Source: Noviherbaspirillum humi
GTDB taxonomy: Bacteria > Pseudomonadota > Gammaproteobacteria > Burkholderiales > Burkholderiaceae_D
Assembly (NCBI RefSeq): GCF_900188095.1
Contig: NZ_FZOT01000001.1
Span: 62,001-126,000, forward strand
Reading direction: 5' to 3'
DNA: 64,000 bases
In this document: one piece after another, positions 57,495 to 64,000 of the stretch
Layout of the letters: every line of letters begins with the position of its first letter
How positions within the stretch are numbered: position 1 is the stretch's first letter
Position numbers and translations under genes: made by a program
Notes under the pieces: model-generated
Databases searched by the model: none
Told to the model about the DNA's origin: nothing
Seen by the model: the letters and a program-made list of their open reading frames with translations, nothing else

Positions 57495-57693
57495 CGTTGT
57501 CGCTGCTCGCATCGTTTGGGGCACGATGTTCGGCGGGTTCTGTAGGTGGCGAGATCGTCGGGCGAAATGACAGACGGATTTTGGAATTTCCACGTCTGTA
57601 TAAACGTTGTTCGATGATGGCGACATCCGGCTGCCAAAGTCGCCGGCGCCATTAGGCGACAAAATAGCCCCATATTCGGCGCTGTTACTTGTT

Positions 57694-59484
57694 TTAACGG
57701 GGCCCCCGGCGCGGGACAATACGCACTTGCTCGAACTTTGGTATTAGGCGCCACACGTCTTCGTGCGGTTGATATTTTTCGACGGTCGGTTTTCTTTTGG
57801 CCGCGTCTTTGGCGTTCCAATACACCTTGCCGGTGATCAGATTCGATTCGTGGCCTACTATCTGAGCGACAGAATGTTCGGGCACTTCGTCGTCCAGCAG
57901 AGCCGAAATGAAAGTATGACGAAAACTGTGGAAAACTTTCGTATGCTTGCCGTCGATGCCGCATTTCCTTTTGTGCCGTTGGAACCAGTTGGACGCCGCC
58001 TGCGCAAAACCGTCGCGGCGCTCGTTCAGTTCCGGAAAAAGCCGCTTAGCACCGGCTTTGCGCAAACCGTCAACGTATTGTAATAGACCAAGGTCGATCA
58101 GCTTGCTATGGACTGGGACGAGGCGTTTGGAGTTGGCGTTCTTCAGGCGCTGGCCTTCTTTTTCGTCAGTCACGTCGATGCAAGGGACGCCGTTGTGATC
58201 TACGAAGTCCGAAAGGTAAAGCTGGCACAGTTCGCCGAGTCTTGCACCAGTGAGTAATCCCATAGGTATTAGCCAGTAGGCATAGGGATTCTCGAATTCG
58301 CGCGTAGCGAATTCTTCCGAGCGCAACAAGGCGGCAAGTTCCGAATTTGTGAAAGGTTGGCGCTTCGCAGCGCCGCTTTCGTCCACGCTCATGCCGGCGG
58401 CGGGGTTGCGGGTAACGCCGTATTTCTTCTTGCCCATCGCCCATTTGAACAAGCTGCTTACTCGCTCGACGTTTTTATTGATTGTCCGCGCTGCCATTGT
58501 CGTTTCGGGCGCCAGTGCAATAATTTCATCAATCGATTTGCCTACATAAGCAGGGGCTTTGTTTATGTTCGGCGGGAGCTTTTTCAGCGTTTCAAGGTAG
58601 CTGACGATGCCATCATCGTCGATCTCCACAAGCGGCTTGTCTCCGACAATCAGCTTGAACAGTTCGTAGACAGCGCGGTTTTCCGCTTCAGTTTTGGCTG
58701 TCCACCTTCCTTGCGCGCGCTTGAAGCGGACGAAGTCTTCGATGGTCGCGGATAGCGAAGGGATAGAGGGGACGCTGTTGGATTCGGATGCCGGCGCCCT
58801 TGACACTATAGTGGAAACGAAATCGGCCAGCGCATGCTTCTCGGCCTTATGCGTGCTCGCTTGCTCTGCAATGGCTTCCTGATGTTGTCGGGAAAGGCTC
58901 AACGCGCGAACGTCCTGCAGGAGCAGCATATATTCGGTATTCAGGCCGCTCTCTTCAGTCTTGAATGCCATCAATTGCGGCAACATCTTATCCAGCATGC
59001 CATCGACCCTATGAAATTCGGCATTGATGGCGGTGCGCCTGTCCGCGTCTTTGGTGGTGCCGCGCAAAGCATCGAGTTTAGCTACGTGTTCTTGCATCGC
59101 CAAGAGCGCTTCAGTAAGCGCTGTCTTCCGTTTTTCGAGGGCTTTACCTTTCTCCATCAATGACAGCAGGTGATCGCCAAGCCGAGCTCTTTCAGCGGCA
59201 AGGTCCGCGATAAAAACCGGAGTGCTATCGACATCAGTAGCTAGGTGTGTTGCGGTTGTAATTCGGTCTGGCATGGGTTTTTGACGGAGTTCTTCGAACA
59301 TCCGCTTAAATGCGGTCGATAGCGATTTTGCGTCGTTTACCGCTTGTCGTACGTTCGCAGTTCGAAGGCTGCGGTAAATTTCTTTGGTAGCGAAATGGTG
59401 CCGCAGGTCGAGCGGTATTGCAATGCGGAAATGCAGCGTGCCGGATCGGCTGCGGTGAAGATGGGAAGGTAATTTGATCGCCAT
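57694..59484 (-). CDS. Tyrosine integrase of the ssrA island
   Basis: A 596-residue phage-type integrase. The N-terminal KLPSHLHRSRSGTLHFRIAIPLDLR and IYRSLRT segments match the arm-binding module of large integrases; a long coiled-coil part follows (about 95-210), then a SAM-like core-binding domain (SLSATIEDFVRFKRAQG), and the catalytic domain with Arg in LTGARLGELCQL, HSFRHTF and a terminal tyrosine in TGKVYWNAK. Its start is 98 bp from the tmRNA 3' end and it reads away from it, the usual arrangement for integrases that use this gene as target. Confidence 0.94.
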   Translation of the reverse strand: MAIKLPSHLHRSRSGTLHFRIAIPLDLRHHFATKEIYRSLRTANVRQAVNDAKSLSTAFKRMFEELRQKPMPDRITTATHLATDVDSTPVFIADLAAERARLGDHLLSLMEKGKALEKRKTALTEALLAMQEHVAKLDALRGTTKDADRRTAINAEFHRVDGMLDKMLPQLMAFKTEESGLNTEYMLLLQDVRALSLSRQHQEAIAEQASTHKAEKHALADFVSTIVSRAPASESNSVPSIPSLSATIEDFVRFKRAQGRWTAKTEAENRAVYELFKLIVGDKPLVEIDDDGIVSYLETLKKLPPNINKAPAYVGKSIDEIIALAPETTMAARTINKNVERVSSLFKWAMGKKKYGVTRNPAAGMSVDESGAAKRQPFTNSELAALLRSEEFATREFENPYAYWLIPMGLLTGARLGELCQLYLSDFVDHNGVPCIDVTDEKEGQRLKNANSKRLVPVHSKLIDLGLLQYVDGLRKAGAKRLFPELNERRDGFAQAASNWFQRHKRKCGIDGKHTKVFHSFRHTFISALLDDEVPEHSVAQIVGHESNLITGKVYWNAKDAAKRKPTVEKYQPHEDVWRLIPKFEQVRIVPRRGPR

Positions 59485-59544
59485 GCTCGACCTGTTTTGG
59501 GGTGCTTGGTTGGGGTACCAAGCCAGGTCGGATAGTCAGAAACG

Positions 59545-59574
59545 GCTAAACCGTTGAGTAATCAACGGTTTAGC
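59545..59574. repeat. Perfect 13-bp inverted repeat between integrase and ssrA
   Basis: GCTAAACCGTTGA and TCAACGGTTTAGC with a 4-base loop, 7 bp from the attachment repeat. It could be an integrase arm/core-type site or a replacement terminator for tmRNA brought by the island (it lacks a T run). Confidence 0.7.
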
Positions 59575-59581
59575 GTATTGG

Positions 59582-59598
59582 TGGTGGAGGCGGCGGGA
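59582..59598 (-). repeat. Attachment site, proximal copy in the ssrA 3' end
   Basis: The last 17 bases of the tmRNA gene including the encoded CCA; identical to 48355-48371. The island restores the tmRNA 3' end, so ssrA remains functional. Confidence 0.85.
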
Positions 59599-59961
59599 AT
59601 CGAACCCGCGTCCAGAAGCCCTCTACAGACAGTTCTACATGCGTAGTGCAGCCTATTGGTTTTAACCCTGCCGACGCGGACGCACGCGCTTCGTCAAGGC
59701 GAGCCACCTAAGTTTAACGCCATGCCAAGTAGCCCGACATGACGCGATTCCCTGTAAATGACTCCACTGCTGTTGCCAGCCCGCCCCAGGGACGAGACGG
59801 TGTGGAGCTAGAAGGTTCTTAGGTTTCTAGTGATTTACGCTGCGAGAGCGTAAGGGGTTTCATCGTTTGCATTTAAGCATTTCTGGATGGATTTATGAGG
59901 TAACCAGTCCTCAGCATGCCCTGCACTGCTTTGCAACCCCTGTCGAAACCAGGTCGCCCCC
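59582..59961 (-). ncRNA. ssrA: Transfer-messenger RNA
   Basis: One-piece tmRNA of 380 nt that rescues stalled ribosomes. The 5' end GGGGGCG pairs with CGCCUCC before the encoded CCA to make the acceptor stem, and the T arm GGACGCGGGTTCGATTCCC is intact. The tag reading frame (59835-59870, resume codon GCA) encodes ANDETPYALAA followed by TAA. A -10-like TACAAT lies about 14 bp before the 5' end. The gene is the insertion target of the adjacent island, and its natural terminator is now at 48292-48328; what terminates it today is unclear. Confidence 0.95.
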
Positions 59962-60230
59962 AAGCAGAAAATCTATTGTACTCCATAGATGGACACGGCC
60001 CGAGCGAATTCAAGGGCCAGGACCAATGATATGTGCCGGCTTCGATTTAGCGGCCGACCCACGTATCCACAGGACGAAGACGGAAAGAAAAGGGATCAGC
60101 CGTTCCTGGTTACCTGATCGTGAGGCGATGCGGTAATCGTTTCGGACGCTTTCCGCGGAACGCCGGAATCATGGCCGGTCCGGAGCGCGCCTGAAGCGCG
60201 GTGAAAGCGTGATGCGTTGGGAAAAATGCG

Positions 60231-60306
60231 TGGCGCGGCTGGCTGGGATCGAACCAGCGACCCTTGGCTTCGGAGGCCAATACTCTATCCACTGAGCTAC
60301 AGCCGC
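60231..60306 (-). tRNA. tRNA-Arg (anticodon CCG)
   Basis: A 76-nt tRNA with acceptor stem GCGGCTG/CAGCCGC, discriminator G, encoded CCA, D arm GTAGCTCAGTGGATAGAGTA, anticodon stem TTGGC/GCCAA with loop CTCCGAA (anticodon CCG), and T arm GCTGGTTCGATCCCAGC. Reads CGG arginine codons, abundant in this GC-rich genome. Confidence 0.96.
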
Positions 60307-60503
60307 GTTGTGGAACGGGAAGAGGCCTGAAGGATACCGGTTTTCTTCGCTTCCGTCCATGCAAAACACGGCCGTTTCATTCCAAACCAAGGGTATTAAG
60401 TCTATAATCAAAAGATTTGCAAGGTATTGCACCGCAGCATCTTTTTGCTGGTCTTGCTGTCCTGTGCCCTGCCGTCCGGTTTTGAAATAGCACTGAGGGA
60501 ATA

Positions 60504-61400
60504 ATGAGCGAAGCACATAACGAACACGAATCCGTCATCAAAACCCCAAAGCAGCTCATCGCTGTGGTGGTCGCGGCCTTTGTCATCCCCATTACGATCA
60601 TCATGCTGCTGGCCGGCCATTTCGGCTCTGCGGACAAGGTCGGCGCAGGCTCCAATGCACAATCGCCGGAGGCCGTTGCGGCGCGCATCCGTCCGGTTGC
60701 CGACGAGGGCTTTACCTTCAAGGATGTGAACGCACCGAAGCAACTGCAAACCGGCGAAGCCGTCTTCAAGGGCGTGTGCGCGGCCTGCCACGCCAGCGGC
60801 GCCGCCGGCGCGCCCAAGCTTGGTGATGGCGCCGCCTGGTCGGCCCGCATCGCCCAGGGCTACGACACGCTGGTCTCCAACGCGATCAAGGGCATCCGCG
60901 CCATGCCGGCAAAGGGTGGCAATCCTGATCTGGAAGACGTGGAAGTCGCGCGCGCCGTGGTGTATATGGCGAATCAGTCGGGCGGCAAGTTCAAGGAACC
61001 GGCGGCACCGGCTGGCAAGACCGCGGATGCCGCACCCGCCGACGCCGGCAATGCCCAGGCGGCCGCAGCACCTGCCGCTCCGGCTGCGACTCAGGCGGCA
61101 GCTGCTCCCGCAGCGGCTGCGCCGGCAGCTGCGCCTGCCAAGGCATCGGCCGATGCCGGCAAAAAACTGTATGAATCGGCCTGCGTCGCTTGCCATGGCG
61201 CCGGTGTTGCCGGCGCGCCGAAGTTCGGCGACAAGGCAGCCTGGGCGCCGCGCATCGCGCAAGGTTCGGCCACGATGTATGAGCATGCGATCAAGGGCTT
61301 CCAGGGCAAGGGAGGCGTCATGCCGCCCAAGGGTGGTTCCACCGCCTCCGACGATGAAGTCAAGGCGGCAGTCGATTACATGGCATCCGCCGCCAAATAA
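60504..61400 (+). CDS. Membrane-anchored dihaem cytochrome c (c5-like)
   Basis: A 298-residue protein: one N-terminal membrane helix (LIAVVVAAFVIPITIIMLLAGHF, about 18-40) and two class I cytochrome domains. Haem sites are GVCAACHASGAAGAPKLGD (about residue 90) and SACVACHGAGVAGAPKFGD (about 230), with methionines in IRAMPAKGG and GGVMPPKGG as axial ligands. The domains are joined by a ~60-residue Ala/Pro-rich linker. Likely carries electrons from the bc1 complex to a terminal oxidase. GAGG lies five bases before the start region, and a strong terminator follows. Confidence 0.92.
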   Translation: MSEAHNEHESVIKTPKQLIAVVVAAFVIPITIIMLLAGHFGSADKVGAGSNAQSPEAVAARIRPVADEGFTFKDVNAPKQLQTGEAVFKGVCAACHASGAAGAPKLGDGAAWSARIAQGYDTLVSNAIKGIRAMPAKGGNPDLEDVEVARAVVYMANQSGGKFKEPAAPAGKTADAAPADAGNAQAAAAPAAPAATQAAAAPAAAAPAAAPAKASADAGKKLYESACVACHGAGVAGAPKFGDKAAWAPRIAQGSATMYEHAIKGFQGKGGVMPPKGGSTASDDEVKAAVDYMASAAK

Positions 61401-61417
61401 TCTGCCGACGCAAGAAG

Positions 61418-61445
61418 AAAGCCGACCCGCGGGTCGGCTTTTTTA
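61418..61445 (+). terminator. Rho-independent terminator of the cytochrome gene
   Basis: AAGCCGACCC and GGGTCGGCTT form a 10-bp stem with a 2-base loop followed by TTTTT, 18 bp after the stop. Confidence 0.9.
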
Positions 61446-61477
61446 TTACCTTCGGCGGCATGCGTGCCGCCTATCGT

Positions 61478-62218
61478 TCATCGCGGTGAGACCGGGATCG
61501 ATTGCTGCATCGGGACGGACCGCTGCATGGGCACGGGCTGCGACTGCATCGGCGCCTGCGCAGTGGTCTGCGGTTCGGCGACGAAGATCTCCACCCGACG
61601 GTTGCGGGCACGATTGGCTTCGGTATCGTTCGGCGCCACCGGCTCGTGCGAGCCATGGCCCTGCACGTTGACCCGATTGGCCGCCACGCCGCGGCCCGAG
61701 AGATAGTCGCGCACCGAGGCGGCGCGATTGACCGACAGCGGATTGTTGATGGCATCATTGCCGGTGCTGTCGGTATGGCCGGTGATGTTGAGCACCGTTG
61801 CCGGGTTCTCCGTCAGCGTGCTGGCGAACTTGTCGAGGATGGGCCGGAAGTTGGGCTTGATGTCGGCACGGTTGGTATCGAAGGAAATGTCGCTCGGGAT
61901 GTCGAGCTTGAGCCGGTTGTCGGCGGTCTGCGTGACCTGGATGCCGGTGCCTTGGGTGGCTTGCTGCATGGTGCGCTTCTGCTGTTCCATGCGCGTCGAC
62001 CAGATGTTGCCGATGACCGCGCCGGCAGCGCCGCCGAGCGCAGCGCCCTGGGCCGTGCGGTGCCCGCCGCCCGGGCCGACCACGGCGCCGAGCACCGCGC
62101 CGACACCGGCGCCAATGCCGGCACCTTGCGCCGTGCCGCGGTCCACCGCGTTCATGTCGGCGCACCCTCCCGCAACCAATGTGATTGCGAGCATGCCTGC
62201 TGTCAGTCGAATGTGCAT
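61478..62218 (-). CDS. OmpA-family outer-membrane lipoprotein
   Basis: A 246-residue lipoprotein: signal peptide with lipobox LVAGGC (Cys about residue 19), a glycine-zipper region (GAGIGAGVGAVLGAVVGPGGG... AALGGAAGAVIGNIW, about 32-75), and a C-terminal OmpA domain (NITGHTDSTGNDAINNPLSVNRAASVRDYL and NRARNRRVEIFV) that binds peptidoglycan diaminopimelate. A Gln/Pro/Met-rich tail ends the protein. Resembles YiaD. It tethers the outer membrane to the wall. Start at 62218 gives the signal peptide. Confidence 0.92.
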   Translation of the reverse strand: MHIRLTAGMLAITLVAGGCADMNAVDRGTAQGAGIGAGVGAVLGAVVGPGGGHRTAQGAALGGAAGAVIGNIWSTRMEQQKRTMQQATQGTGIQVTQTADNRLKLDIPSDISFDTNRADIKPNFRPILDKFASTLTENPATVLNITGHTDSTGNDAINNPLSVNRAASVRDYLSGRGVAANRVNVQGHGSHEPVAPNDTEANRARNRRVEIFVAEPQTTAQAPMQSQPVPMQRSVPMQQSIPVSPR

Positions 62219-62345
62219 TGCGAAGTCCTTGCCTGATTGCTGGTCTTTTTCGACCCCGGCAAGATATGTAAGTTCGACAAGCCCTTTGCGAGGCGGCAAG
62301 CAAAGTGATGCCCTTCCCCGTCGGGGTTACGGCATCGGTGGTTCG

Positions 62346-62762
62346 TCAATAATACGAGTCGGTAGAGTCGGCCGTGTCGTCGCGCGTCAGGCGCGACTTG
62401 GCCTTGGCATAGAGGAAGGCTGCGCCGCCGGCCACGGCGGCCACGCCCAGCACGGTTCGCAGCGAAGGCTTGCGCACGCGCCCCTTGAACAAGGTGGAGG
62501 CAAGGCTCGTCGCCACCGGCAGCAGTGCCTGCAGGTCGAGCGGCGCGCCGGCTATCGGCAGGCCGGTTCGCCGCTGCAGCAGCGACATGACCATGCCGCC
62601 GGCGTTGCGCAGCGCGCCGAGTGCCATGCGCGGGGGCTGCAAGGATGCCAGCGCATCTTCCTTGGCGTGATACAGATCGGCGCGAAAGAGCGCGCCCTGC
62701 GCAATCAGCTGCTTTTTGCGCAGTTCGGGCGACATGCGCATGGTATTGCGTGGTGTATCCAT
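62346..62762 (-). CDS. Small membrane-associated protein (YqjK-like position)
   Basis: A 138-residue basic protein (MDTPRNTMRMSPELRKKQLI...). One hydrophobic segment near the C-terminus (RTVLGVAAVAGGAAFLYAKA) could be a membrane helix. No known domain is firmly recognised. It is 9 bp after the YqjE/holin-like gene and on the same strand as the DUF883 gene, an arrangement like the enterobacterial yqjD-yqjE-yqjK operon, in which all three are membrane proteins of stationary phase. Function unknown. Confidence 0.75.
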   Translation of the reverse strand: MDTPRNTMRMSPELRKKQLIAQGALFRADLYHAKEDALASLQPPRMALGALRNAGGMVMSLLQRRTGLPIAGAPLDLQALLPVATSLASTLFKGRVRKPSLRTVLGVAAVAGGAAFLYAKAKSRLTRDDTADSTDSYY

Positions 62763-62771
62763 GTCGCCTCC

Positions 62772-63170
62772 TTAAAGCAGCGCGTCGCGGTCGGCGCGCA
62801 GTTCCGACAGGGTAGCCGGCAGCGACAGGCTGCCGCCGGCCACCATGCCGCGCGCGCGCCACAGCAGCAGCGCGGCCAGCGCGGTGAACGCCAGGGCCAG
62901 CAGCAGCAGTATCTTCCAGCCCCAGGTTTCCCATGCGAGGACGATGATCAGAGCGCTCCATCCCGCCAGCGCAAAGCCGATGGCGACAATCGCCAGCGCG
63001 CCCACCAGCAGCAGGCGCAGCAGCACATTGCGCGCTTCGCCCAGTTCCAGCGCCGCCAGCTCGATGCGGCTGAGCGTCAGGCCGAGCAGATTCTTCGCGA
63101 CGGCTGCGACGCTCGCCGCGAAGCCGGGGGATGGCGCCGATGCGCTGTTGTCGTTATATCCCTCCCTCAA
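62772..63170 (-). CDS. YqjE-like (phage holin superfamily) membrane protein
   Basis: A ~132-residue protein with two membrane helices (VLLRLLLVGALAIVAIGFALAGWSALIIVLAW and KILLLLALAFTALAALLLW) after an amphipathic N-terminus (VAAVAKNLLGLTLSRIELAALELGEARN), the pattern of YqjE/phage_holin_3_6-type proteins. No ATG is available; TTG at 63170, six bases past the DUF883 stop, is proposed, with start position uncertain. Translated together with its neighbours; it may associate with YqjD-type ribosome-binding proteins. Confidence 0.78.
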   Translation of the reverse strand: MREGYNDNSASAPSPGFAASVAAVAKNLLGLTLSRIELAALELGEARNVLLRLLLVGALAIVAIGFALAGWSALIIVLAWETWGWKILLLLALAFTALAALLLWRARGMVAGGSLSLPATLSELRADRDALL

Positions 63171-63175
63171 GGCGC

Positions 63176-63481
63176 TTACCTGCGCGATGAGAACAGCATG
63201 CCGAACACGAGGCCGACGCCGGCCGAGACGGCGACGGCGCGCCACGGGTTGGCGCGCACGTACTGATCGGTGTTCTGCGCCACTTCCCGACTGGATTCGA
63301 GCGCGACCGCCTGCATCTCCTGCGCCCGTTCCACGGCCACGTCCAGCAGCTGGATGCCCTTGTTGCGCAGATCCTCGGCCCGCTCGCCGGTCGTGCTGGT
63401 CGCTTCCCGGAACAAATCGCGGGCATCCTTCAGGAGGGTGCGCATGTCGTTTCGCACGGTCTTGTAATTGGTCGTCTGCAT
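63176..63481 (-). CDS. DUF883 family protein (ElaB/YqjD)
   Basis: A 101-residue protein: a long amphipathic helical region (MRTLLKDARDLFREATSTTGERAEDLRNKGIQ..., about 12-70) and the C-terminal membrane anchor preceded by the family signature DQYVRANPWRAVAVSAGVGLVFGML. ElaB/YqjD proteins sit in the inner membrane by this C-terminal helix and bind 70S/100S ribosomes in stationary phase. First gene of the three-gene set. Confidence 0.9.
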   Translation of the reverse strand: MQTTNYKTVRNDMRTLLKDARDLFREATSTTGERAEDLRNKGIQLLDVAVERAQEMQAVALESSREVAQNTDQYVRANPWRAVAVSAGVGLVFGMLFSSRR

Positions 63482-63698
63482 GATGTTCTCCTGTACGGAC
63501 TGGCGGGAATGCAGGCGTCTTGGCGTCTGGCATTCACCGGGTTAAGACAATGACGGTATGTTAACTGTCTTCAATGAGACAGATGTTCCACCGGAATTGT
63601 TCATCGGCCCGCCATGGAGCGGACACGACGCACGCGAACCTGACTAATTTACCAAATGTAAGAGCAACGCGTGCTGCCGCGGCACGCCGCCTTGATCT

Positions 63699-64000
63699 TT
63701 ACACGGCCCGCTGGCGCAGTTCGGCAATGCCTTCGATGCTGCCGATGCGGATGATGACCGGCCGCGAACTGAGGCCCGGCTGCATCGGGCGCCAGGCGAA
63801 CAGCCACTCCTTTTCCATCGCGAACTGGCGCGACTTGGAGAAGGTGGCGCCGAGCGGGCTCGGCATGCCGTAGGAAACGGCGGCGTCGATGCCCGCCCAG
63901 CTCGGCAGCGCGCGCTGCGCCGCGCGGTGGATGCGCTCGCCGAACTGCTCCGGATCGTGGATGACAAGACAGCAGTCGGTGCCGGGGAAGGCATCGAACA
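63699..64000 (-). CDS. Unknown protein, N-terminal part outside window
   Basis: About 100 C-terminal residues are visible: FDAFPGTDCCLVIHDPEQFGERIHRAA, then SWAGIDAAVSYG, FAMEKEWLFAWRP and the end IIRIGSIEGIAELRQRAV. The coding frame ends at TAA (63699-63701). The EKEWLFAWRP-type segment looks like the protein class annotated as hypothetical in proteobacteria; I do not recognise a function. Confidence 0.6.
   Translation of the reverse strand, partial: FDAFPGTDCCLVIHDPEQFGERIHRAAQRALPSWAGIDAAVSYGMPSPLGATFSKSRQFAMEKEWLFAWRPMQPGLSSRPVIIRIGSIEGIAELRQRAV

Larger units (their letters stand above)
48355..59598. mobile_element. 11.2-kb genomic island integrated in ssrA
   Basis: Bounded by a 17-bp direct repeat of the tmRNA 3' end, with a tyrosine integrase gene reading away from the intact tmRNA copy, a serine resolvase, a coupled gene set that may include a replication initiator, a small membrane protein, an orphan receiver, and the RsbQ-like/GGDEF-EAL module. 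Several long non-coding, lower-GC stretches fit a mobile element. No conjugation genes are visible, so it is probably an integrative element that is mobilised, if at all, by others. Confidence 0.85.

Noticed and set aside
48372-59581. Prophage
   Set aside because: No capsid, tail, terminase, lysis or packaging genes are visible; the content fits a small integrative element better.

Overview
This is a GC-rich (roughly two-thirds G+C by eye) chromosomal window from a betaproteobacterium. The order Burkholderiales, probably near Oxalobacteraceae (Herbaspirillum/Noviherbaspirillum/Massilia type), is my best guess from the gene mix: a liu leucine-degradation cluster with aceK, solitary Bug/TctC-type binding proteins, FolE2, a c5-like dihaem cytochrome beside tRNA-Arg(CCG), and a one-piece tmRNA whose tag reads ANDETPYALAA. 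This is inference; no database was searched.

Region 1 (1-22.3 kb, minus strand) is a long leucine/isovalerate catabolic cluster read from right to left: liuR (MerR regulator), liuA, aceK, a thiolase, an SDR, a second acyl-CoA dehydrogenase, a YchJ protein, liuB, liuC, then the complete biotin operon bioA-bioF-bioD-bioB, a DUF559 nuclease-like gene, liuD, liuE, and a tail of maintenance genes (FeS-type uracil-DNA glycosylase, YbaK deacylase, DUF1289, DsbA-like isomerase, membrane protein, metallo-hydrolase, nitronate monooxygenase). LiuA oxidises isovaleryl-CoA, LiuBD (biotin-dependent) carboxylates methylcrotonyl-CoA, LiuC hydrates, LiuE cleaves to acetyl-CoA and acetoacetate, and the thiolase handles acetoacetyl-CoA. 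The bio operon splits the liu cluster and is bordered on both sides by the same composite palindromic repeat. Two near-identical LiuR-type sites lie before liuA and liuR.

Region 2 (22.4-48.3 kb) is mixed: metallo-hydrolases, an Xre-like regulator, a cytoplasmic cobalamin-binding-type protein with an SDR, a lower-GC patch (26-29.7 kb) with a GNAT, a class II aldolase, an anti-sigma-K remnant and a catalase-fold protein without the usual distal histidine, then dsbA/SPOR/argS, a subtilase, a Thr-Pro-linked lipoprotein, two Bug binding proteins, a cupin/TetR divergent pair, a CarH-like B12-type MerR regulator divergent from folE2, and an aldolase/GntR/Bug group.

Region 3 (48,355-59,598) is an 11.2-kb genomic island inserted in the 3' end of ssrA. 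A 17-bp copy of the tmRNA 3' end flanks both sides, a tyrosine integrase sits next to the intact tmRNA, and the original ssrA terminator is stranded on the far side. The island carries a serine resolvase, a translationally coupled three-gene set that may be involved in replication, an orphan receiver protein, and a two-gene signalling module: an RsbQ/KAI2-like alpha/beta hydrolase coupled to a PAS-PAS-PAS-GGDEF-EAL protein. That module is bracketed by ~170-bp direct repeats and is the most interesting system in the window.

Region 4 (59.6-64 kb) holds ssrA, tRNA-Arg(CCG), a membrane-anchored dihaem cytochrome c, an OmpA-type lipoprotein, a three-gene YqjD/YqjE/YqjK-like stress membrane set and a truncated unknown gene.
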